NCBI GenBank assembly: GCA_035471785.1 | Contig: DATIPQ010000023.1 | Location: 1 to 62,229, forward strand | Reading direction: 5' to 3' | DNA length: 62,229 nt | Source: Acidobacteriota bacterium | Lineage (GTDB): Bacteria; Acidobacteriota; UBA6911; RPQK01; DATIPO01 | In this document: piece by piece, positions 52,005 to 60,049 of the stretch | How positions within the stretch are numbered: position 1 is the first letter of the stretch | How the letters are laid out: every line of letters begins with the position of its first letter | Translations under genes and position numbers: made by a program | Notes under the pieces: model-generated | What the model was told of the DNA's origin: nothing | Database searches by the model: none | Seen by the model: only the letters and a program-made list of their open reading frames with translations

Positions 52005-52940
52005 ATGAAGATCTGCTCCTTGCTGCCCAGCGCCACCGAAATCGTCTACTCCCTCGGACTTGGAGACTGCCTGGCGGGTGTGACCCACGAATGCGACTAT
52101 CCGCCTCAGGCCGCTTCGCTGCCGGTGGTGACGAGCAGCAACGTGGTCGATTCGGCAGCCTCCTCGGCGGAGATCCATCGCCAGGTCAGCCAATCGCGCT
52201 TCAGCGGCATCAGCATCTACCAACTCGATGAAGAGGCCCTGGTCAAAGCCGATCCCGGTCTGATTCTGACTCAGCAACTGTGCGACGTGTGCGCCGTTTC
52301 CTACGGCGACGTCAAAGAGGCCGTCAGGCGCCTGCCGGGAGATCGTCCCATCCTGTCCCTGGAGCCGCACAATGTGGAAGGCATCATGGAGACCATCCGC
52401 AGGGTGTCCGAGAGCGCCGGAGTCCCCGAGCGGGGCCAGGCCTTCTGCCAGGGCTTGCAGGAGCGCATCGAAAAGACCCGGGAAAGGGCTCAGGAAGCCT
52501 CGCGGGAGCCGCAGCGGGTGCTGGCCTTGGAATGGCTCGACCCTCCCTTTTACGGCGGCCATTGGGTTCCTGAGATGATCGCCTGGGCGGGAGGCCGTGA
52601 CGGGCTGGGGCGGCCGGGCCGTCCCTCCTCGCAGGTCACCTGGGATGAGGTGGCCGCGTACGATCCCCAGGTAATCGTCCTGATGCCCTGCGGATTTGAG
52701 GTCGAACGCACTTGCCAAGAGTTCGAGGCTCTCTCCTTGCCCCGCCAGTGGGAAGGCCTGTCGGCGGTGCAGGACGGTCAGGTTTATGCCGTCAATGCCT
52801 CCGCGTACTTCTCGCGTCCTGGGCCCCGGGTGGTGGACGGGTTGGAGCTGCTGGCCGAGATCCTTCATCCTCAGCTTTTCCCCCGACGCTCTCCCCCTGA
52901 CGCCTGGCGGTCGTTGAGCCCCTCGCTCATCAAGAACTGA
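52005..52940 (+). CDS. Cobalamin-binding (BtuF-like) substrate-binding protein without signal peptide
   Basis: 311 aa. It has the helical-backbone metal/B12-receptor fold: MKICSLLPSATEIVYSLGLGDCLAGVTHECDYPP at the N-terminus, LVKADPGLILTQQLCDVC, and LEWLDPPFYGGHWVPEMIAWAGG. The N-terminus starts directly in the domain, with no signal peptide or lipobox, so it is predicted cytoplasmic, unlike BtuF of ABC importers. No btuC or btuD is adjacent. Proteins of this subgroup are commonly annotated as cobalamin-binding; a role in handling corrinoids is inferred. Confidence 0.8.
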   Translation: MKICSLLPSATEIVYSLGLGDCLAGVTHECDYPPQAASLPVVTSSNVVDSAASSAEIHRQVSQSRFSGISIYQLDEEALVKADPGLILTQQLCDVCAVSYGDVKEAVRRLPGDRPILSLEPHNVEGIMETIRRVSESAGVPERGQAFCQGLQERIEKTRERAQEASREPQRVLALEWLDPPFYGGHWVPEMIAWAGGRDGLGRPGRPSSQVTWDEVAAYDPQVIVLMPCGFEVERTCQEFEALSLPRQWEGLSAVQDGQVYAVNASAYFSRPGPRVVDGLELLAEILHPQLFPRRSPPDAWRSLSPSLIKN

Positions 52941-53071
52941 ATTGTGCCGATATGCTTGTTGAGCGAAAAGGCCGGAGAAAAAGTAGAGGCTTTTTCTTCT
53001 GCAACGCCTGCGGCTTGTTGTAGGCTATTGAAGGAGCGGCAACCGTCCGTAAAGCGACGAGAGGTGACTAG

Positions 53072-53404
53072 ATGCAGTTGGACACGAATCAACTGAAGGG
53101 ACGCATCGACAGCGAGGTCGAGCGCATCAAGGGCCGTATCGAGGCTCTCCGTCAAGAGATTCAGAATCTTGAAGGCGAGAAGTCGCGCCTGGCTGAAACC
53201 TTCAAGGCGGTAGAGGCGGTTGAGCGCATCGCCCGTGAGTTGGACGTGCTCAACCAGGTCGATTTGCAGGCCCGTTCCGAAAGGGATTCCGAGGCCCGGG
53301 AAGAACACCGTTCCGTGGCGCCCGACCCCGAGGCCTCTTCGGCTTATTCGGAAGAGGAAGAAAAGCCTTCCGAACGCATTCATGACTTCAAGCAGTGGGC
53401 CTGA
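53072..53404 (+). CDS. Small coiled-coil protein of unknown function
   Basis: 110 aa, ATG preceded by GAGAGG. Residues 8-60 are heptad-like (LKGRIDSEVERIKGRIEAL then LEGEKSRLAETFKAVEAVE), predicted coiled coil; the C-terminal half is acidic and disordered, ending HDFKQWA. No signal peptide. Its neighbours give no clue. Confidence 0.6.
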   Translation: MQLDTNQLKGRIDSEVERIKGRIEALRQEIQNLEGEKSRLAETFKAVEAVERIARELDVLNQVDLQARSERDSEAREEHRSVAPDPEASSAYSEEEEKPSERIHDFKQWA

Positions 53405-53628
53405 GCCTCCTCGAGCCCCTTTGCTGTCCACTCCTCCCCTTCTCCCGGGCCCGGCCACAAGGCTGCCTGGGATTCTTGCATTTCCTGCTGGAAGGCCTTG
53501 CTGCGGACCGCATTCTTCCCAGCGACTTCCTGACTGATAGGCGCGAATAGCCTCCCTTCGTGCACCGCAAGGTGCAGAATCAGCCTCTGGCACAGGGCCT
53601 GCCCTTAGGCAGAGCGGAGGCTATCATT

Positions 53629-54123
53629 ATGAGAAAGAAGATACTGCGATCCGCTCTTTTCTTGCTGTTGCTGACGGTTGCCGCGCTGCCTCTGAGCGCC
53701 CAGCCCAGGTACAAGGGAGCCGGCTATGGCTTTCTGGCTTTCGGGGGCAACGTCGAGGGCAACAGCGAATCCCTCACCAGCCTTGGGGGCGGCGGCGAAG
53801 CTGTTTTCAACAACGGCCTTGGGTTTCGGATGGACGTCGGCTTCTTCGGCCCGATCGACAACCTGAGCGCCGGAATCGGGGCGCTTTCGCCGGGCATGCT
53901 CTACGAGTTCACGGTGGAGAAAAAGACATCGGCCTTCGTGGGCGGAGGCTACACTCTTTTCTTCCGCGACGATACCCTGAACGGCATCCACTTCGGAGGC
54001 GGCGTCCGCCACTGGTTCACAAGGGGCTTCGGCATCCGCGTAGAAGCGCGGGACGAGGTGCCTCTGATTGATGGCAGGAGTTTCCACAACGTCTTTGCCC
54101 GCTTCAGTTTTCTCTTCCGTTGA
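53629..54123 (+). CDS. Small outer-membrane beta-barrel protein
   Basis: 164 aa from the ATG at 53629, eight bases after GGAGG. A signal peptide (ILRSALFLLLLTVAALPLSA) is followed by alternating amphipathic strands with glycine and aromatic residues (YGFLAFGGNVEG, FRMDVGFFGP, AFVGGGYTLFFR, IHFGGGVRHWF, FGIRVEARDEVPL) and a C-terminal FARFSFLFR ending in an aromatic-Arg pair, typical of eight-stranded OmpA/OmpW-like barrels. Function unknown. Confidence 0.7.
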   Translation: MRKKILRSALFLLLLTVAALPLSAQPRYKGAGYGFLAFGGNVEGNSESLTSLGGGGEAVFNNGLGFRMDVGFFGPIDNLSAGIGALSPGMLYEFTVEKKTSAFVGGGYTLFFRDDTLNGIHFGGGVRHWFTRGFGIRVEARDEVPLIDGRSFHNVFARFSFLFR

Positions 54124-54136
54124 AGCGGTGAAGGCT

Positions 54137-54160
54137 CCCGCGGTCGGCCCCGGCCGCGGG
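54137..54160. terminator. Hairpin between convergent genes
   Basis: CCCGCGG (54137-54143) pairs with CCGCGGG (54154-54160) just after the barrel-protein stop; no T-run. Confidence 0.4.
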
Positions 54161-54249
54161 ACTCGGCGGCGAGCCGATCCCCCCGGCCCGCCTCCGAACT
54201 CCTCCCCGACCCGCCCCCCTAGCCTGTCGCCCGGGCTTCGGGGAGCGGG

Positions 54250-54708
54250 TCATTTCTCTTGATCGTCCTGCAGCCGGCGCAGGAAGAGGACGGGCGCGCC
54301 CGAGATCCAGGTCACGACGATGGGAGCGATGATCACCCAGTTGAGCAGGCGCGCCGCCGGCTGGAAGGTTGGAGGAGGAAAGTCTCCCATCAGGTACTGA
54401 ATCGACTCGCTCTGAAAATAGATCAGCGAGGTGCCCGCCAGGGGGGCGTGCAGGCTTCCCAACAGAAAGAGTCCTTGGCAGTAGGCGAATAGCAGGTGAT
54501 TGCCCAGCCACAGGTGGCGGATACCCAGGTCAGGTTGGGCGGCCACCCTGAAGGTCAGGATGAGGGCTCCGATGAACTGCAGGGCCGTCAGGTTATGGGC
54601 GGCGATGATGGCCCGCGGCTCCCCGATCACGGCCCAGAAGAACTTGCCCAGACCAACCCCCAGGGTCAGTGCCAGCAGCGGATTGAGCAGGCGCAGCATT
54701 TTGTTCAT
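54250..54708 (-). CDS. Four-helix integral membrane protein, unknown function
   Basis: 152 aa with about four membrane segments (LLALTLGVGLGKFFWAV, LQFIGALILTFRVA, LLFAYCQGLFLLG, VIIAPIVVTWISGAPVLFL) and a short polar C-terminus (RRLQDDQEK). It begins 2 bp after the amidohydrolase stop on the same strand, so the two genes are cotranscribed. No family is recognised. Confidence 0.6.
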   Translation of the reverse strand: MNKMLRLLNPLLALTLGVGLGKFFWAVIGEPRAIIAAHNLTALQFIGALILTFRVAAQPDLGIRHLWLGNHLLFAYCQGLFLLGSLHAPLAGTSLIYFQSESIQYLMGDFPPPTFQPAARLLNWVIIAPIVVTWISGAPVLFLRRLQDDQEK

Positions 54709-54710
54709 AC

Positions 54711-57700
54711 TCAGTTGCCGGACTGCTCGAAGTAAAAAGGCCGGCGTGTGGTGGGGTGGTTGCCCAACTGGTTGAGGGTGAGGGCATCGTAGAGGCGTCC
54801 GTTAACCATCACCAGATCGACCTGTTGGCTTTGCCGAATGTCCTCTAACGGATCGCCGGCCAGCAGGATCACGTCGGCCAGCTTGCCCGGTTCGAGCGAG
54901 CCCAGCTCGCTTTCCATGCCCAGGTAGTAGGCTCCGTTGTAGGTGGCTGCACGCAGGGCTTGGTGGGGCGTCATTCCGCCCTGCACCAGCATCCAGATTT
55001 CCCAGTGGGCGCCCAGCCCCTCGCGCTGTCCGTGGGCGCCGATGTTGACCTTGACGCCCTCTTCTGCCAGTTGGCGGCAGATGCGCGCCGTGTCGATGTG
55101 GTTGAACTCCTCGTCGGGGACCATGGTCCGCCGGCGCGAGCGGGCGTCCAGCGCATCGCGGGGGACGTAGCGCAGCAGCCGTTCGTTCTCCCACACGTTG
55201 GTCTTCTGATACCAGTAGTTCTCGCCCCAGTTTCCACCGTAAGCTACTACCAAAGTAGGCGTGTATCCGACGCCGGTGGCGGGCCACAGGTCCGTCACGT
55301 CCCCGTAGACGTTGGATACCGGGATGGCGTGTTCGATGCCGGTGTGGCCGTCCACCACCATGGTCATGTTGTGCTGAAAGAGCGAACCGCCCTCGGGAAC
55401 CACCAGCATCTCCAGTTCGCGGGCGGCGGTGACGATCTGCTGGCGCTGGTCGCGGCGGGGCTGGTTGTAGCTCTTGACGCTGAAGGCTCCCTGGGCCTTC
55501 ATGCGGCGCAGGTGAGAGCGGGCGTCTTCCAGGCTGTCCACTTCGGCTTTGAAGGAACCTGCGGCTCCGTAGAGGATGGTCCCGGTGGAGTAGATGCGGG
55601 GCGCCGTAATGTGTCCCGCCTTGGCCATCTCTGAGGCGGCGAAGATGGTGCTGGTATCGTTGGAGGGGTCGTGGAGGGTGGTGACGCCGAAGCTCAGCGA
55701 AGAGAAATGTTCGCGGTTCTGCTGGGGCACGACTTCGTTGATGCCGTGGGGTCCGTGAGCGTGAACGTCGATAAGGCCTGGCATCAGGGCGCGTCCTTGG
55801 GCGTCCACCACGTGGGCGTCGGCCGGAATCTCGACCTGGCTGCGGGGGCCGACGGCGGCGATGCGGTTGCCTTCCACCAGCAGGCTGCCGTCTTCGATGA
55901 TCTCTTCGCCCTTCATGGTGATGATGCGGGCTCCCACGAAGGCCACGCGTCCCGAGGGGACGTCGGTATCGGCATCGAAGGAGATGTTGCGTCCCTGGGC
56001 GGCGGGTTCGGGAAGCTCGTCGGGTGCGCCCTCCAGGAAGGCGAAGGTGTCGCTCAGGTCCCTCGTATAGAGTTCCGGCCCCAGCGCCCAGTGCAGGCTT
56101 GAGCTGTCGCCCGACCAATGCAGGTAGTTGCCGGCGTCGCGCGACACCTGGCGCAGGGGGATGGCGCCCGTCTTGGGTCCGATGGAAACCGGCTGGCCGG
56201 TGTCGATGAAGGGCGCGATGTAGCAGTTGAAGCGCTCTGAGAAGGCCACCCACTTGCCGTCCGGCGACACGGCGAACTCGACCGCATTGTCGCTTCGCAG
56301 GTGGACGCGCGGATCTTTGCCGTCCAGTCCCACGCTCTTGAGGACGCGCTGCTCGTCCTCGAAGTCGAGCAGGTAGAGGCGCTCGGGGTCGTGGCCGAAG
56401 TGGGGCTGGGTTCCGCTTGGCGAGATGCGCTCGGCCTCTTCGCGGCCCCCCACGTGGATCTTGTAGATGCCTGTTTCCCGCGAGTAGAGGGGAGAGGTCA
56501 GGTATCCGCCTGCGACCTTGCGGTAGACGACGTGCCGTTTGTCGGGGGTGAAGACGGGTTCCACGTAGTGTCCAGGGGTGGTGGTGATGGCGCGTCCGGG
56601 GCTGCCCACGGCGTCGGCGACGCGCACTGTGCCCAGCTCATCGTCGTCCCAGGAGACATAGACGATCTGTTTGCCGTCAGGCGAGTAGGAGGGATAGTAC
56701 TCGAAGTGCTCGTTCTGGGAGGTGAGGCGGCGCGGCGTGCCCTCGGGCAGTTGGCGCGTCCACAGGTAGCCCAGGGCGGAGTAGACGACCTGGTCTCCCT
56801 TGGGCGAAACCTTGACCCAGCGCAGCATCTTGGGCTGAAAGGTGGGCGGAGCCACCTGCTGCCGGAAGTGCAGGGCTTGCAGGGCCTTGCGGGTGTCGCT
56901 GACGGCGAAGGGGATGTTGCTGACCTGCTTGCTCTCGACGTCGATGCGGTGGATCTTGCCCTGGGCCCAGAAGACGATGGAGCGGCTGTCGGGCGCCCAG
57001 GCCATGGAGGGATAGACGCCGTGGACGGCCCAGGTTTCCTGCATGTCGCGCTCGAGTCCGTCGTAGATGGGCCACTCGCGCCCCGATTCCAGGTCTTGCA
57101 GAAAGAGCGTCGAGCGGTAGCGCACCCGGCGTACGAAGGCCAGCAGTTTGCCGTCCGGCGAAGGCGTGGGGCGGACGGCGCCTCCGGGTCCCTCGGCCAT
57201 GGTCACGGTTTCACCGTCTTGGCGGTCCAGGCGGCGGATCTGGTAGATCTCGGTGTTGGGATCCTTGTTGTATTGAAAGGTGGAGCCGGGAGTGGCGTCC
57301 AGCGAGTAGTAGAGGTAGCGCCCGTCGGGAGAGAAGGCCGGCTCTCCCAGGTCCTTCTGGTCGTTGAGCCTCTTCACCATCTGCAAACCTCCCCCTCCCG
57401 AGCGGTGGTAGAGCCAGATTTCGCCAGCCCCCAGGGAGCGGCGCGAAGTGAAGTGCTTGCGGGCCGCGATGTAGTCTCCGTCGGGCGTCCAGGCCGGGGA
57501 GTTGAGCAGGCGGAAGCTCTCCTTGCTGACCTGCTTGGGGTTGCTGCCGTCAGTGTCCATTATCCAGATGTTGTCGCCGCCGCCGGCATCCGAGGTGTAG
57601 GCGATGTGCTTGCCGTCGGGACTGAAGCGGGGCTGCATGTCCCAGGCCATGCCGCTGGTCAGCGGCTGGGCCTCTCCGCCCTCCATGGGCAGCAGATAGA

Positions 57701-57971
57701 TGTCCCCCAGCAGGTCGAACACGATCTGGCTGCCGTCGGGGGACACGTCCAGGCTCATCCAGGTGCCGCTGTCGGTTTGCAGCGGAATCTCGATAGTGGG
57801 TCCAGGCGGCTCGTTCACATCCCACTTTTTCTCGTCTTTCTTCTCTTGATCCGCTGGTGGTGGATCGGCCGCTCCGTTCTCTTGAGCCGAAAGCGTTGCC
57901 AAGAAGCCGAAACCACTCAGCCCCATCCCCACAGCGACCATCCAAATCCGAATCAACCGTCCAGTCATCAT
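54711..57971 (-). CDS. Exported TolB-propeller/amidohydrolase fusion protein
   Basis: 1086 aa from the ATG at 57971, preceded by GGGGAG; an upstream in-frame ATG lacks such a site. A signal peptide (IWMVAVGMGLSGFGFLATLSA) precedes about 600 residues of PD40/WD40-like repeats (SPDGSQIVFDLLGDIYLL, FSPDGKHIAYTSDAGG, YSPDGKQIVYVSWDDDE). The C-terminal amidohydrolase domain begins near 650 (IITMKGEEIIEDGSLLVEG, MPGLIDVHAHGPHG with HxH metal ligands) and ends AGDPLEDI. Such fusions are thought to act as periplasmic peptidases or hydrolases; no substrate can be named. It is followed by a small membrane protein. Confidence 0.88.
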   Translation of the reverse strand: MMTGRLIRIWMVAVGMGLSGFGFLATLSAQENGAADPPPADQEKKDEKKWDVNEPPGPTIEIPLQTDSGTWMSLDVSPDGSQIVFDLLGDIYLLPMEGGEAQPLTSGMAWDMQPRFSPDGKHIAYTSDAGGGDNIWIMDTDGSNPKQVSKESFRLLNSPAWTPDGDYIAARKHFTSRRSLGAGEIWLYHRSGGGGLQMVKRLNDQKDLGEPAFSPDGRYLYYSLDATPGSTFQYNKDPNTEIYQIRRLDRQDGETVTMAEGPGGAVRPTPSPDGKLLAFVRRVRYRSTLFLQDLESGREWPIYDGLERDMQETWAVHGVYPSMAWAPDSRSIVFWAQGKIHRIDVESKQVSNIPFAVSDTRKALQALHFRQQVAPPTFQPKMLRWVKVSPKGDQVVYSALGYLWTRQLPEGTPRRLTSQNEHFEYYPSYSPDGKQIVYVSWDDDELGTVRVADAVGSPGRAITTTPGHYVEPVFTPDKRHVVYRKVAGGYLTSPLYSRETGIYKIHVGGREEAERISPSGTQPHFGHDPERLYLLDFEDEQRVLKSVGLDGKDPRVHLRSDNAVEFAVSPDGKWVAFSERFNCYIAPFIDTGQPVSIGPKTGAIPLRQVSRDAGNYLHWSGDSSSLHWALGPELYTRDLSDTFAFLEGAPDELPEPAAQGRNISFDADTDVPSGRVAFVGARIITMKGEEIIEDGSLLVEGNRIAAVGPRSQVEIPADAHVVDAQGRALMPGLIDVHAHGPHGINEVVPQQNREHFSSLSFGVTTLHDPSNDTSTIFAASEMAKAGHITAPRIYSTGTILYGAAGSFKAEVDSLEDARSHLRRMKAQGAFSVKSYNQPRRDQRQQIVTAARELEMLVVPEGGSLFQHNMTMVVDGHTGIEHAIPVSNVYGDVTDLWPATGVGYTPTLVVAYGGNWGENYWYQKTNVWENERLLRYVPRDALDARSRRRTMVPDEEFNHIDTARICRQLAEEGVKVNIGAHGQREGLGAHWEIWMLVQGGMTPHQALRAATYNGAYYLGMESELGSLEPGKLADVILLAGDPLEDIRQSQQVDLVMVNGRLYDALTLNQLGNHPTTRRPFYFEQSGN

Positions 57972-58145
57972 CACTCTCCCCTCAGACAAGAAATGTTGCA
58001 GACACCCCCTATGCTTCGACACCCCCGCCTCCCTGTCAACCCTGCCGCTGGCTGACGGACAGAGACAAAAGGTCCCCTACGTCGGTCCCATCCGGCCAGG
58101 GCCCTCCGTTCTTGGCCCTGACGGGGACAGATTCGCTATCCCAGC

Positions 58146-58393
58146 GCTGCCGGTCATAAGTTCTGAGTCAGGTCCGCGTTTTTTGTCTGAAAGGGACAGA
58201 TGCGCCAGCCCAGCGACCGTGTTGGAAGTCGAGTCCGGGCTCGCTGAAGGCGAGCGATTCGCTAGCCCAGGGTCAGCCCCGGCGAGCGCCAGCGAGACGG
58301 CGGCGCCACCCTGGGTTTTCAGACGGCAAAGGTCTGAACGCTGAAAGCGTGGGATAACGCCACAGGGTGGCTCAAAACTTCTGACGCGCTGCA
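58146..58393 (+). repeat. R2 MITE-like element, copy c
   Basis: About 248 bp, from GCTGCCGGTCATAAG to GACGCGCTGCA. It is preceded by a truncated copy sharing the GACGGGGACAGATTCGCTA segment, suggesting nested or repeated insertion. No CTAG at either end. Confidence 0.85.
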
Positions 58394-58397
58394 CAAG

Positions 58398-58479
58398 GTG
58401 GCCAACAAGTTCACACACGTGTCAAGTTTCAGCGACCGCGGTGAGGGCCCAATTGCTCTCGGCGGTATGAGGCTGGTGG
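58398..58479 (-). repeat. R1 repeat, copy c (82 bp, inverted)
   Basis: GTGGCCAACAAGTTCACACA to GGTATGAGGCTGGTGG, the reverse orientation of copies a and b. Its start is only 4 bp from the end of R2 copy c; R1 and R2 are also neighbours at 17409-17696. Confidence 0.85.
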
Positions 58480-58577
58480 CTACTGACTTGCAGCAGGTGC
58501 GAGCCCGTCCATGCCGGAATCACCTACTGCGGCGCATCGTTTTCAGGTTCGACCGGGAAGGGCGTAATCTCATTGAC

Positions 58578-58618
58578 GAAGGCGGCTCAACTTTCCACTT
58601 GGTAAGTGGAGCCGCTTC
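58578..58618 (+). promoter_or_regulatory. Leader hairpin upstream of the Omp85-like gene
   Basis: GAAGgCGGC...GCCGCTTC encloses TCCACTT-ggt-AAGTGGA, a two-part stem ending 53 bp before the start codon. Possibly a leader RNA structure or a terminator for upstream readthrough. Confidence 0.45.
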
Positions 58619-58671
58619 ATGTGAAGATAGGCGGGATTCTGTGAGTTGGCAGCGGACGCTGGAGTTTGACG

Positions 58672-59994
58672 ATGCAGGACACGAAATGGAGCGGCTGGAT
58701 GGCGGCGTGGTTGGCGGTGGTGCTGATGCTGGGCGTCGATGCCGCGGCCCTGGCGCAGAACCAAGATCAGCCCACCCGCAAGGAGTTGCTGCGCAAGCAG
58801 CGTGAAGAGCGGCGCAAAGACCTCAAGCCTGAGCAGGTGACGTCGGTGGAAAGGCGCCTGCGCAACTTCGAGACGTCGCGGGGCAAGCTGACCGAGAAAG
58901 GCTACGCAGGCTTTCGCCTGCTCATCGGAGGCATCGACGACCCGGCCATTTTCGGGGCCGCCTCCTCGGGCGCGGGACTGGTGGGGGGCATCGGGTACGT
59001 CAACGGACTCAACCGCGACAGCTTCCAGTTTTCGCTTGACGCCCGCTATTCCACCCGCCAATACGAAAACATTCTGGGGCATATAGAATTCCCCACCCGG
59101 CGCAGCGGCAAGCCGGTCCAAGCCTTTATTCAGGCGGGTTACCGCGACTACCGCGAAATCGATTTCTTCGGCTTGGGCGGGTCCACCAGCATCGACGCGG
59201 AAAGCAATTTCAGGCTGGAGGACCGGCGGGTCAACGGAGGCGTCAGCATCCGTCCCCACGAAACCACCATCATCCGGGGCGGAGTGGGCTATTTGAACAG
59301 CCACGTGCTGCCCGCCGAAGGCACCAGCGCCTTTGACCGCTTCACCCTCGATCAACTGCCGGGTGCCGACGACCCTCCCCAATACGCCACCTATATCGGG
59401 CAACTGGGGTTCAACTTCTTCGACGAGGGTTTTCCCCCCGCCGGGGTGGCGCTCAATTTCGAGGTGGCCCGCTTCGACGACCGCGACGAAGGGCGCTTCG
59501 ACTTCACCCGCTTGACGGCCGACTTCTTGACCGAGATCCCGCTGGGATTCCGTAATCGCCGCCTGGCTTTTCGCCTTCGCACCAGCCATTCCATGGCCGA
59601 TGCCGGCGATCGAGTGCCTTTCTACCTGATGGAGACGCTAGGCGGGGGCACCAGCCTGCGCGGATTCGACGACTACCGCTTCCGCGACGAGCGCAACCTG
59701 CTCATGAACCTGGAGTACCGGTGGGAGGTGTGGCGCTATGCCGACTTCGCCATTTTCGCCGATGCCGGAAAAGTCTTCCGCCGCGCCGGCGACCTCGACT
59801 TCAGCAACCTGGAAGCAGGCTACGGTTTCGGACTGCTGATCCGCTCTCCTTTCGGAGGGTCTTTCCGCATCGACGTCGCCAACAGCCACGAGGGATTCAG
59901 GATCTACATCGGCAGCGGCGCCTTCGTCGACAAGAGTTCCCTGGGTCCGCCGCTCAACAACTTCATCGTGGGACGGCCCAGCCGCCAGCGCTGA
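58672..59994 (+). CDS. POTRA-less Omp85/BamA-like outer-membrane barrel
   Basis: 440 aa from the ATG at 58672, seven bases after GGAG. A signal peptide (AAWLAVVLMLGVDAAALAQ) leads to a charged helix (about 30-65; KELLRKQREERRKDLKPE), then directly to the 16-strand surface-antigen barrel. The Omp85 signature LGGGTSLRGFDDYRFRDERN (RGF 330-332) and the following NLEYRWEVWRYADFAIFADAGKVF are clear. BamA and TamA have two to five POTRA domains before the barrel; here there are none, so this belongs to the noNterm-Omp85 type. A kinase-like exported protein follows 55 bp downstream. Confidence 0.88.
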   Translation: MQDTKWSGWMAAWLAVVLMLGVDAAALAQNQDQPTRKELLRKQREERRKDLKPEQVTSVERRLRNFETSRGKLTEKGYAGFRLLIGGIDDPAIFGAASSGAGLVGGIGYVNGLNRDSFQFSLDARYSTRQYENILGHIEFPTRRSGKPVQAFIQAGYRDYREIDFFGLGGSTSIDAESNFRLEDRRVNGGVSIRPHETTIIRGGVGYLNSHVLPAEGTSAFDRFTLDQLPGADDPPQYATYIGQLGFNFFDEGFPPAGVALNFEVARFDDRDEGRFDFTRLTADFLTEIPLGFRNRRLAFRLRTSHSMADAGDRVPFYLMETLGGGTSLRGFDDYRFRDERNLLMNLEYRWEVWRYADFAIFADAGKVFRRAGDLDFSNLEAGYGFGLLIRSPFGGSFRIDVANSHEGFRIYIGSGAFVDKSSLGPPLNNFIVGRPSRQR

Positions 59995-60049
59995 TGCGGA
60001 GTAGAAGCCAATGAGGAAGCAAACGCGGGGCATGTTAAGAGGAGAAGCC

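Larger units (their letters stand above)
57972..58671. other. Divergent intergenic region with repeat insertions
   Basis: 700 bp between the divergent amidohydrolase and Omp85 genes. From left to right: about 120 bp of unique DNA, a partial R2 fragment (about 58090-58145), full R2 copy c, R1 copy c, and unique DNA with a hairpin next to the Omp85 gene. No gene is seen. Confidence 0.7.
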